Shown one piece after another: positions 57,107 to 64,000 of a stretch of DNA of 64,000 bases (the stretch's first letter is position 1; every line of letters begins with the position of its first letter). Position numbers and translations under genes: made by a program. This DNA is from Bacteroidota bacterium (GTDB lineage: Bacteria; Bacteroidota; Bacteroidia; UKL13-3). Below the pieces are notes generated by a model, which had not been told where the DNA came from, made no database searches, and was given only the letters and a program-made list of their open reading frames with translations. The stretch is from positions 1-64,000 of the forward strand of contig CANHGM010000005.1 in the NCBI GenBank assembly GCA_947460345.1. Direction: 5' to 3'.

Positions 57107-58135
57107 TTGAACAATATAAGAAGTATACAAAAAAAAGAGCTAGAAGACTTAGCTGTTTCTAAAGGACATTCATCTTTTAGAGGTAGACAAGTATATGAAT
57201 GGCTTTGGAAAAAATCAGTACCTGGTTTTGACCACATGACTAATATTCCTAAAGAATTTAGGGACTTTTTAAAAGAAAATTATTTTATAGGAAAAGTAAT
57301 AGTAGACCATTTTCAAAAAAGTAGAGATAGAACTATTAAAAATGCATTTAAATTGCATGATGGTGCATTAATAGAAGGTGTTTTAATTCCAACCGAAACC
57401 AGAATGACAGCATGTGTTTCAAGTCAGGTTGGGTGTAGTCTTTCTTGCAAATTCTGTGCAACTGGCAAATTAGAGCGTATCAGAAATCTTGACTTTTTTG
57501 AAATTTATGACCAAGTAAACATCATAAACCAACAAGCAATAGAAAATTATAAAATTCCACTATCAAATATTGTATATATGGGAATGGGAGAACCTTTGTT
57601 AAATTACAGCAATGTATGGAAAAGTATTGAGATGGTTACTTCACCTGAGGGAATGGGTATGTCACCTCAGCGTATAACTGTATCTACTGCTGGTATAGCA
57701 AAGATGATACATAAACTTGCTGATGATGGAGCAAAATTTAACCTTGCACTCTCACTGCATGCTGCAAATGATGATAAGAGAGATCAGATAATGCCCATAA
57801 ATGAAAGCAACAAACTAGAGTCACTTCATGAAGCTTTGTTATATTTTTATAAAAAAACCGGTAATAGGCCAACATTAGAATATATTGTTTTCGATAATTT
57901 TAACGATAGTGAACAGGATGCAAAAGAGCTTGTAACATTTGCAAGAAAACTTCCGACTAAAATAAACTTAATTGAATATAACCCAATAGATGGTGGTGAA
58001 TTTCAAAATGTAAAAGACAACAATTTAAAAAAGTTTATTCAGATTTTAGAGTATAATAAACTTATAGTTAACGTAAGAAGAAGTAGAGGTAAAGACATTG
58101 ACGCTGCTTGCGGTCAACTTGCAAACAAAGGTTAA
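57107..58135 (+). CDS. rlmN: dual-specificity RNA methyltransferase RlmN
   Basis: Radical-SAM enzyme that methylates C2 of A2503 in 23S rRNA and A37 of some tRNAs. About 342 residues. The N-terminal domain RGRQVYEWLWKKSVPGFDHM is followed by ETRMTACVSSQVGCSLSCKF and the cluster motif CKFCATG; later landmarks are YMGMGEPLLNY, QRITVSTAGI, LALSLHAANDDKRD and the methyl-carrying cysteine in GKDIDAACGQL. Start uncertain: GTG at 57098 or TTG at 57107. I chose TTG because a TATCTTTG box ends at 57098. Confidence 0.95.
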   Translation: MNNIRSIQKKELEDLAVSKGHSSFRGRQVYEWLWKKSVPGFDHMTNIPKEFRDFLKENYFIGKVIVDHFQKSRDRTIKNAFKLHDGALIEGVLIPTETRMTACVSSQVGCSLSCKFCATGKLERIRNLDFFEIYDQVNIINQQAIENYKIPLSNIVYMGMGEPLLNYSNVWKSIEMVTSPEGMGMSPQRITVSTAGIAKMIHKLADDGAKFNLALSLHAANDDKRDQIMPINESNKLESLHEALLYFYKKTGNRPTLEYIVFDNFNDSEQDAKELVTFARKLPTKINLIEYNPIDGGEFQNVKDNNLKKFIQILEYNKLIVNVRRSRGKDIDAACGQLANKG

Positions 58136-58147
58136 TATATATTAAAT

Positions 58148-58167
58148 AGATGGCCAATTGACCATCT
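58148..58167. terminator. inverted repeat between convergent genes, weak terminator
   Basis: AGATGGCCAATTGACCATCT is a palindrome with one mismatched pair near the centre. It lies between convergent rlmN and the outer-membrane protein gene at 58215. The T-run after it is poor, so its terminator role is uncertain. Confidence 0.4.
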
Positions 58168-58214
58168 CTTTAAGTTAACCAAAACACTTTTAAGAAAGAT
58201 TCTCTATTTAAATT

Positions 58215-59048
58215 CTATAAACTTATTCCAATTTCGAATGGTCTAATATCAGGGCCTTGTCCATCTTTAAATAATGAGAACAATGAATAATTTGCAAAAA
58301 GCATGAAATTTTTATACCCTACTCTTGCAGTTGCTTTTAAATTAAATGGACGTAAATGATAATTATCTTTAGCTACTAGTTCTATTGATTCTTTATTTTG
58401 TAAAAAGCTAAGTTTATACTTGCTATTATATATATAACTGCCAACAACGCCAATTGCTACTTTAACTCCTTTATCTGGGTTCTTTTTATTTCCACTAAAA
58501 CCTATCAATAATGGAACTTCTATAGATGAGACCCTAAGTTTATTTTTAGTGTATTCTTTAACTGTAGAAGTATCAAAACTTATTTTATTATTTACTATAT
58601 CATTATATAATTTAACATTTTTTGAAGAAAATTTATATCCATTATAATCTAAACCAAAGCCTGTAACCAAACTGAGTTTTTTCTTATATAAATTTAATTG
58701 TTTTTCGACTAGATTTAAATGAAGATTCCATGAACCACCGAAGTCTAAATCTAAATTATTACTAGAGCCATTTAAATTTGTAGAAAAATTACCTTGTTCC
58801 ATTAAACCATTCACCCCTATATCAATACCTTCATAAAAGGTAGCTAAAGGTTTTTTTATAGGTACTGGTTTGTATATAGTATCTTGTTTTTTATCAGTAT
58901 CAGGATCATTAAAAACCAATATTTTTAACCCACTCCAAAGAAAAACAGTTGTATCATTTTTCTCTTTTTTAATTCTAGGATTTTGTGCAAAAAGAACATG
59001 AGAAATAAAAACAGATAATGCTATAGTAAGTGTGATTCTAATTTTCAT
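58215..59048 (-). CDS. outer-membrane beta-barrel protein of the sigma-factor operon
   Basis: 277 residues with a signal peptide (MKIRITLTIALSVFISHVLFAQ). A short linker (residues 20-65) leads to strands with glycine turns (GIDVGVNGLMEQ begins it in the form EGIDIGVNGLMEQ; LSLVTGFGLDYNGYKFS; VKVAIGVVGSYIYNSK; MLFANYSLFSLF) ending FEIGISL. It resembles PorT-like or outer-membrane barrels in Bacteroidota. It is 36 bases downstream of the anti-sigma-like gene and probably its regulatory target or signal sensor. Confidence 0.7.
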   Translation of the reverse strand: MKIRITLTIALSVFISHVLFAQNPRIKKEKNDTTVFLWSGLKILVFNDPDTDKKQDTIYKPVPIKKPLATFYEGIDIGVNGLMEQGNFSTNLNGSSNNLDLDFGGSWNLHLNLVEKQLNLYKKKLSLVTGFGLDYNGYKFSSKNVKLYNDIVNNKISFDTSTVKEYTKNKLRVSSIEVPLLIGFSGNKKNPDKGVKVAIGVVGSYIYNSKYKLSFLQNKESIELVAKDNYHLRPFNLKATARVGYKNFMLFANYSLFSLFKDGQGPDIRPFEIGISL

Positions 59049-59084
59049 GTATATATTACGATTGATAAAAAGTATATGTTACAA

Positions 59085-60509
59085 TTATTTCGAAAATGAT
59101 CTGCCAATTTCAATATCTCCAATTTTAATAGCAATAATTTCACTAGTTTCTTGATCTTTTCTTTTTATTATACTTGAGTTTTGAGTTTTCTCTTTTATAA
59201 GTTTTACTGTGGCATATAGTACATTTCTCCAATTCAAGGTATTCTTATTTCCTTCCGTTTTTTCAACTAAATCTGTTCCTGCTTTTTCATTGATTTTTTC
59301 AATTATAAAATTTGATAAATCTGGCAAATGTGTTGTAGCCTTTATAGATGATGTATAATAATTATTAATATAAATCTTTTCTTCAGGCTTTAAATTTGAA
59401 ATATCACTAATAGTGGTTTTTTCGAAATGATCATTGGTCTCTAAATTTGATATACTCTTATTTGATTCTTGAATGTTTTTATATATTTTTTTGTTAGAAA
59501 TGCCAGGCTTTTGTGTATAATAATAATCATTAATATTAGGCTCTGATGCATCTATACTTTTTTTATTATTCAATACAGCTTGGGTAACATTTTGTACTTG
59601 AATATACTCTTCAAAATCATTTTTATAATTATCCTCTTTCGAATTATATGGCGAATTTGACGCAAAACTCTTTAATGAATTTGTTTGACTAGGTTCTATA
59701 TATTCAGAGCGATTATCTAAATCAATCGATATATTTTTTATAATATCTTTAGTATCATTAATGGACATAAATTGGTTAAAATCTGAATTTACTATATTGT
59801 TAATATTAACATAAAAAGTAGCTAAAAGTATCACAGCAGCAACTGATGAGTACTTTACAAACAAAGTAAATATAGGTGTTTTTAACTCTTTCTTTATTCT
59901 GTTTTTAAATGGATAAAGTACTTGTTCTTCAATTAATAGTTTTGTATAAGAATATAATTTTTTATCTTTAAGATATTGAGGATATTGATATAAAAAAATA
60001 TTAACTGCTTTTTCTTCACTGGGTGTTAAATCATTTTCAAGTTGTTTTATTAAAAACAGATCTATATTTCCAATATTTACTTCTTGGTTTACATCAAATC
60101 TTAAAAAACTTTTATATTTAAAGTTAATACTTTTGTCGATGTCTAATTTTGTTAGCTTATATAATTTATAATCGGCTATATATTGAGGGTTCTTTTCTAA
60201 GAATTCATATAACGCATATTTTTCATTTTCATTTAAATCATCCTCTATAGACCTTGCAAAATAATCATCAATGTTTACTTCATTTATTAGATTAGAATCA
60301 AATTCAGATTTTTTAAGATTTAATTTAAAATCTTGTTTTAAAATTATAGCTTCTTCATCTAGTGTGATTAACACAAACTCATCAAAAACTTTCTTCCAAT
60401 TTAGGTTTAGGTTAAGAAATGCAAAAAGTTCATCTATTTGATTTGGTAATAGATTTCCTTCAAAATAATCAAGTATAATGATTTCTATATTTTCTTCGTT
60501 TATACTCAT
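59085..60509 (-). CDS. anti-sigma-like single-span membrane protein
   Basis: 474 residues. The cytoplasmic N-terminal part (1-220) contains three related helical modules; two are clear, ENEKYALYEFLEKNPQYIAD and SEEKAVNIFLYQYPQYLKDK, with spacing as in anti-sigma factors but without the zinc-binding H/C residues. One span follows (VAAVILLATFYVNI, about 235-248) and then a long polar region rich in S, N, I and K, probably periplasmic. It starts at the base where the sigma-factor gene ends (one-base overlap), a strong sign of a sigma/anti-sigma pair. Confidence 0.7.
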   Translation of the reverse strand: MSINEENIEIIILDYFEGNLLPNQIDELFAFLNLNLNWKKVFDEFVLITLDEEAIILKQDFKLNLKKSEFDSNLINEVNIDDYFARSIEDDLNENEKYALYEFLEKNPQYIADYKLYKLTKLDIDKSINFKYKSFLRFDVNQEVNIGNIDLFLIKQLENDLTPSEEKAVNIFLYQYPQYLKDKKLYSYTKLLIEEQVLYPFKNRIKKELKTPIFTLFVKYSSVAAVILLATFYVNINNIVNSDFNQFMSINDTKDIIKNISIDLDNRSEYIEPSQTNSLKSFASNSPYNSKEDNYKNDFEEYIQVQNVTQAVLNNKKSIDASEPNINDYYYTQKPGISNKKIYKNIQESNKSISNLETNDHFEKTTISDISNLKPEEKIYINNYYTSSIKATTHLPDLSNFIIEKINEKAGTDLVEKTEGNKNTLNWRNVLYATVKLIKEKTQNSSIIKRKDQETSEIIAIKIGDIEIGRSFSK

Positions 60510-60994
60510 TAAATTACATTTTCTAATTTGCCAATATATTCTTTTAAATTCTGTCTACCTCTAAATATATAGACCTTTACTTGAGAAGGAGACAATCCTG
60601 TTATTTGACTGATTTCTTCATAACTATAACCCTCATAGTCTCTTAACATAATGACTGATTTTTGAATCTCATTCAACGTATTTAAAGCTTTATTTACAAT
60701 AGATTTCAAATCAGTATAATGTCTTTGATGTATATGTTCATATTCATTAACCTCATCCCAATTGGCTTGTTTTTTATCTTTTCTTATCAAGTCAATCATT
60801 GTTCTGTACCCTGTCGTAAATATATAGCTCTTAGCTTTTTCAAAATCAACTTCTACCACTTTTAACCATACTTTTTCAAAAGTATCTTGTACAATATCTT
60901 GTGCCTTGTCTTCATCCTTTATATTTTTCAATATAAAACGATATAGTCCATCTGAAAAAAGGTCAACACATGTATTGTATTCGGCCGATGTCAT
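60509..60994 (-). CDS. ECF-type RNA polymerase sigma factor
   Basis: 161 residues. Region 2 (about 5-80) has DEDKAQDIVQDTFEKVWLKV and a -10-recognition stretch (TGYRTMIDLIRKDKK). Region 4 (about 105-155) is LNEIQKSVIMLRDYEGYSYE then EISQITGLSPSQVKVYIFRG RQNLKEYI, a helix-turn-helix (written in two blocks). It directs transcription of a stress or envelope regulon; the adjacent anti-sigma-like gene overlaps its stop by one base and the barrel gene follows. The stop and start overlap indicate coupled translation. Confidence 0.92.
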   Translation of the reverse strand: MTSAEYNTCVDLFSDGLYRFILKNIKDEDKAQDIVQDTFEKVWLKVVEVDFEKAKSYIFTTGYRTMIDLIRKDKKQANWDEVNEYEHIHQRHYTDLKSIVNKALNTLNEIQKSVIMLRDYEGYSYEEISQITGLSPSQVKVYIFRGRQNLKEYIGKLENVI

Positions 60995-61072
60995 TAATTA
61001 TTTTGGTAGCATACTTTTAACGCTTGTGATAAACACAATGTTACATTTTTTATTTTACTGAAACCCAAATTT

Positions 61073-61903
61073 TTACTTAAGATTTTCAGATACAATTTTC
61101 GAAGCCCTACTTGAAACTTCTGCTTTTAATTCTCTATTATACTTTTTAGCACTTTTATATGCTCCAAAAATATTACCAGAATAAAAAGCTAAAGTTAGAC
61201 CACCATATATATAACCATAAACGCTTTTTGTTCCTCTTTTTTCAAATCCTCTGTATGATTGCCAAGCTGATAGACTTACAAATACAAATGAAACAATTCC
61301 ATCTTTATAGTCTTTGGCATATATTTTCCCTAATCCTGGAACAATTGTAGAAAGCCCAGCTGCTAATCCTGGTCGTTTTAGCTTTTCATTCTCTACAATT
61401 TTTACTAAAGGGTCAAAACTTAGTATGGAAGGATATTTCAAAGTATCGTTTTTTAGGTATATATTTTCTATATATTTTACATCATATATGTGGAATGCTA
61501 AACTTATTTCATAGTTCTTTTTCATTTCATCACTTAAACTATTACAGCTAGCAATTAGGTATCTTGCTTCTTCCCATTTATTAAGTTTAATAAGCAAAGT
61601 CAAATAAGTATTTGAAATAGAATTAGGTAAATTACTAGTTTCTGGATAGAAAATTTTACATCTATTATACCCTTCACTATATTGTTCGTCTATTAAATAT
61701 GTTTTGATAAGTACCGACTTAATAGAATCGTTGTCAGGCGAAAGATATACTGCTCTTTCAAGTTCTTCAATTACTAATTTATATTGTTTGGTTTTGAATA
61801 GATATTGAGCATATTGAGTGGTTTTGTCAAAATCAAAAAGATTTTGTGAATAACTCATTTTTTGTAAAGTAAATAACACAAGAATTAACAGCCACTTCTG
61901 CAT
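61073..61903 (-). CDS. exported TPR protein with DUF5683-like C-terminal membrane domain
   Basis: 276 residues with a signal peptide (MQKWLLILVLFTLQKMSYSQ). Residues 25-160 are TPR-like helices (QYAQYLFKTKQYKLVIEELE). The C-terminus (175-276) begins GLAAGLSTIVPGLGKIYAKD, a P-G-L-G-x-I-Y hairpin as in DUF5683/TM2-type domains, then two or three short hydrophobic helices. It follows the small barrel gene by 6 bases and is the last gene of the export cluster. Function unknown; membrane location likely. Confidence 0.7.
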   Translation of the reverse strand: MQKWLLILVLFTLQKMSYSQNLFDFDKTTQYAQYLFKTKQYKLVIEELERAVYLSPDNDSIKSVLIKTYLIDEQYSEGYNRCKIFYPETSNLPNSISNTYLTLLIKLNKWEEARYLIASCNSLSDEMKKNYEISLAFHIYDVKYIENIYLKNDTLKYPSILSFDPLVKIVENEKLKRPGLAAGLSTIVPGLGKIYAKDYKDGIVSFVFVSLSAWQSYRGFEKRGTKSVYGYIYGGLTLAFYSGNIFGAYKSAKKYNRELKAEVSSRASKIVSENLK

Positions 61904-61909
61904 AAATTT

Positions 61910-62530
61910 CTAAAATTTATAAGTAGCTCCAAATTGCAATACTGATTTAGCAATACCAACTTCTGAATACAAACCAAAATTTTCTGTGATTAAATACCTT
62001 GCTCCAATTACTGCCTCAAATCCTAATGGTATATTAAACTCATTCTGTTTGGTTGTTTTACCTGTAAACCCATCTGTTACTTTATTATCAGCATATCTAT
62101 AACCAAATGCTAAACCTGTATAGAAATCAAAATTATCTTCTGGATTAAAATGATAGTTAATCCTTCCTAGTATACTATAAGATAAAAAACTATATTTATC
62201 AGTAACTGTTGTATCATTCCCATTTCTATTTGTTGAATAAGTACTATTTAAATTATATTTTACCAATGCAAAATTTCCACCAAATGAAACATCATCATTA
62301 ACCATGTATTCAATTCTTAAATATACTGGACCTAGCAGTGAGGAGCTAGTAGTTTCGTTTGAAAGCATAGATGAAGATGCAGAAGTATTAAATGCATCAA
62401 AAAACAATGCTCTATAGCTTCCTAATCCATAACCAACAGAAGCCATTGCTTGTCCTGCTTCTATAGATTGTGAAATAGCATTAAATCTGAACGCTATAAA
62501 AAAAATAACTATAAATATTTTAAATTTCAT
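61910..62530 (-). CDS. small outer-membrane beta-barrel protein
   Basis: 206 residues with a signal peptide (MKFKIFIVIFFIAFRFNAISQS). Strands alternate with turns throughout (GQAMASVGYGLGSYRALFF, VSFGGNFALVKYNLNST, FYTGLAFGYRYADN, FGLYSEVGIAKSVLQFGATY) and the protein ends in an aromatic terminal strand KF, the signature of an OmpA/OmpX-type barrel. It lies 3 bases after the YidD-like gene and 6 before the TPR gene, so the group is one transcript. Confidence 0.75.
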   Translation of the reverse strand: MKFKIFIVIFFIAFRFNAISQSIEAGQAMASVGYGLGSYRALFFDAFNTSASSSMLSNETTSSSLLGPVYLRIEYMVNDDVSFGGNFALVKYNLNSTYSTNRNGNDTTVTDKYSFLSYSILGRINYHFNPEDNFDFYTGLAFGYRYADNKVTDGFTGKTTKQNEFNIPLGFEAVIGARYLITENFGLYSEVGIAKSVLQFGATYKF

Positions 62531-62533
62531 ATA

Positions 62534-62917
62534 TTAAGGTTTGTCAATTAATTGCTCTGTTTCTTCGTTATACTCGTATTTTTCAGGACTTAACCCATTG
62601 CAACGCAACAGTCTGTCACAAGCATCTATAACTCCGATGATAAACCCATGTTTTTTTAATGATGTAATGGCATACTCACTACAACTTGGTTCAAACCCAC
62701 AATGGTTATTGTCTTGTGATGATATAAACGATTTATATCCAAGAAATAAAAATGAAAATACTGATTGAACTCCGTTTTTATTATTTTTTGCAACTAGCCA
62801 ATGTGTGTGATTCTCTGATGTTATACAAATATTTTCTACAAAAGCTATGTCTTTTTTTTGTTGTGAATATACATTTGAAGTTATAAGTAATAATAAAATC
62901 ATTAGATACTTATTCAT
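62534..62917 (-). CDS. YidD-family protein with an N-terminal signal sequence
   Basis: 127 residues. The C-terminal half is a YidD domain: CGFEPSCSEYAITSLKKHGF followed by IGVIDACDRLLRCNGLSPE. In most bacteria YidD (about 80 residues) lies in the rnpA-yidC region and aids inner-membrane protein insertion from the cytoplasmic side. Here the N-terminus is a hydrophobic signal-like stretch (MNKYLMILLLLITSNVYSQQ) with an AxA-free but SQ-type cleavage site, then about 45 extra residues, so the domain would face the periplasm. It sits among exported-protein genes, with 1- and 3-base gaps. Confidence 0.82.
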   Translation of the reverse strand: MNKYLMILLLLITSNVYSQQKKDIAFVENICITSENHTHWLVAKNNKNGVQSVFSFLFLGYKSFISSQDNNHCGFEPSCSEYAITSLKKHGFIIGVIDACDRLLRCNGLSPEKYEYNEETEQLIDKP

Positions 62918-62918
62918 A

Positions 62919-63332
62919 CTAAAATATACTAAGATTATTAAGATTGTCTAATAAACCACTATCAATAATAACACCTGCAATGAAAACAATAACATTGGTT
63001 GAAGCACCCATACAAAAAGATACTTTATCTTCTCTAGTTACATTCTTTTTAGCAATTAAATATATCGCTCCATATTGCCAACAACATGCACCTAAAACAA
63101 AGTATTTAAAATTTATATCATCAAAAGTAAATGATTTAATACTGTCATTTTGAATTTGATATTTTAGTAATTTATTAACTTCAATTGATGTTGGATCAAA
63201 TTGAATTATTTGTTCAGCTTTATTAATATTAGACAGTCTAGCTTCTACACTATTAATGTCTAAATCATAAACGCTCTGAGAATTCACAAATAGAGATTTA
63301 GAAAGAAAAAATAGAATAATTAAGTATTTCAT
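62919..63332 (-). CDS. exported hypothetical protein
   Basis: 137 residues with a signal peptide (MKYLIILFFLSKSLFVNSQ). After a polar helical part (VEARLSNINKAEQIIQFD) it has two hydrophobic segments (YFVLGACCWQYGAIYLIAKK and CMGASTNVIVFIAGVIIDSG), the first with a Cys-Cys pair. No family is recognised. It ends one base before the YidD-like gene begins and follows the LolA-like gene by 76 bases. Confidence 0.55.
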   Translation of the reverse strand: MKYLIILFFLSKSLFVNSQSVYDLDINSVEARLSNINKAEQIIQFDPTSIEVNKLLKYQIQNDSIKSFTFDDINFKYFVLGACCWQYGAIYLIAKKNVTREDKVSFCMGASTNVIVFIAGVIIDSGLLDNLNNLSIF

Positions 63333-63408
63333 TAAATTTATATTTTTTAAAGATTCAAATATGATACTTATTTTTTGAATTTCATAAAAAAAAACAACTT
63401 AAATTTAG

Positions 63409-64000
63409 TTACTTATTTAGTTTACTTAAATCTATAAAATAATCTTGTTCATGTGAATTATCATCTATTTTAATTTCTTTAAATTGATATTTTTTAATCA
63501 CTTCATTTTTATCAAAATATATAAATTGATAATAAATAGTAGGAACTTGTATGTTTTTAACAGTTATATAATCTTTAAAAAACAATTTCATATAAAATTG
63601 ATTACTTTTAGGTTTAAAGAAAATAACTGATGATAAAATTTTGTTTTCATAAGCTAGGTCAATCATACCCAAATCTTTTGTTTTAGGCTTAAAAGATTGA
63701 ATTGTTAAACCTGAAACTTTTTTTGTTTGATAAAGTATATATGGAGATTTGTTTAATCCGAAATTATTTAGCTGTTGTAAAAGAATTAATTTAAAAATGT
63801 TTGTTGATTCAATTTTATATGTATTATTTGTAAATACAATTTTATTATTTCTTACAATACTCATTGATGAGTCAGTAAAAACCCAATCCTCAATAACAGG
63901 AAATTTGATTTTATATATCAGTTGTTTATAATTAATATCATAGAAAACTTTTCCTTTATATAATGCATTTATGCTATCACTTTTTTCTTTAATAGTTAAA
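63409..64000 (-). CDS. LolA-like exported protein (5' truncated by the window end)
   Basis: The frame is open to the last base, so the start lies beyond 64000; the ATG at 63864 is internal. About 196 residues are visible. The order GKVFYDINYKQLIYKIKFP, EDWVFTDSSMSIVRNNKIV, and later FFKPKSNQFYMKLF then YQFKEIKIDD resembles the half-barrel of LolA-type lipoprotein chaperones, which use strand-helix elements of this kind. The match is weak and by eye. It is probably the first visible gene of the export cluster. Confidence 0.55.
   Translation of the reverse strand, partial: LTIKEKSDSINALYKGKVFYDINYKQLIYKIKFPVIEDWVFTDSSMSIVRNNKIVFTNNTYKIESTNIFKLILLQQLNNFGLNKSPYILYQTKKVSGLTIQSFKPKTKDLGMIDLAYENKILSSVIFFKPKSNQFYMKLFFKDYITVKNIQVPTIYYQFIYFDKNEVIKKYQFKEIKIDDNSHEQDYFIDLSKLNK

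Overview
The window is a 64 kb stretch of an AT-rich chromosome from a Bacteroidota bacterium. The evidence is an LpxC-FabZ fusion, two proteins with type IX secretion (T9SS) type A C-terminal sorting domains, PorG/DUF6089-like and other outer-membrane barrels, RNase Y next to ZapA, BatA-type proteins, a lack of visible Shine-Dalgarno sequences, and promoter-like elements of the TTTG-N19/20-TAnnTTTG type. I cannot name the genus. I found no rRNA, tRNA, CRISPR array, transposase or prophage. No gene-free stretch exceeds about 300 bases.

Layout. 1-813: 3' part of a peptide ABC-transporter permease. 887-1960: a cupin gene, then a GxxExxY (PD-(D/E)XK-like) gene bracketed by two nearly identical 104-bp direct repeats, the most mobile-looking item here. 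1962-7161: probable operon for an Fe-S membrane oxidoreductase, LpxD, LpxC-FabZ, LpxA and a small coiled-coil protein. 7329-18136: mostly minus-strand genes, including a T9SS cargo protein, RuvB, AroQ, an outer-membrane protein, CoaX, a TPR protein, RimO, Ppx/GppA, an enoyl-CoA hydratase and an epimerase-type threonine dehydrogenase. 18279-26465: plus-strand genes for a saccharopine-dehydrogenase-like enzyme, a mutase large subunit, the soluble transhydrogenase alpha subunit, PurE, RecN, and two envelope proteins.

26520-36307: SecG, a TPR protein, a gingipain-fold T9SS protein whose catalytic residues look replaced, several outer-membrane proteins, a large protein with two CbxX/CfqX AAA+ domains behind a duplicated N-terminal domain, and RidA. 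36380-46133: a TPR membrane protein, PdhA, RNase Y, ZapA, a ZapB-like coiled coil, topoisomerase subunit A, a DUF2306-like gene broken by one in-frame stop, a secreted hypothetical and a biotin-dependent carboxylase beta subunit. 46379-58135: a di-haem peroxidase lipoprotein, MenB, three tandem paralogous secreted proteins of unknown function, AhcY, a BatA-type protein and RlmN.

58215-64000: two adjoining minus-strand groups. One is an ECF sigma factor, an anti-sigma-like membrane protein and an outer-membrane protein. The other is a compact set of exported proteins: a LolA-like protein cut by the window edge, an unknown, a YidD-family protein with a signal peptide, a small barrel and a TPR/DUF5683-like protein. 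Most of the window is housekeeping metabolism and envelope biogenesis. The candidates for something undescribed are the GxxExxY repeat element, the tandem-AAA+ protein, the triplicated secreted family, and the YidD-centred export cluster.
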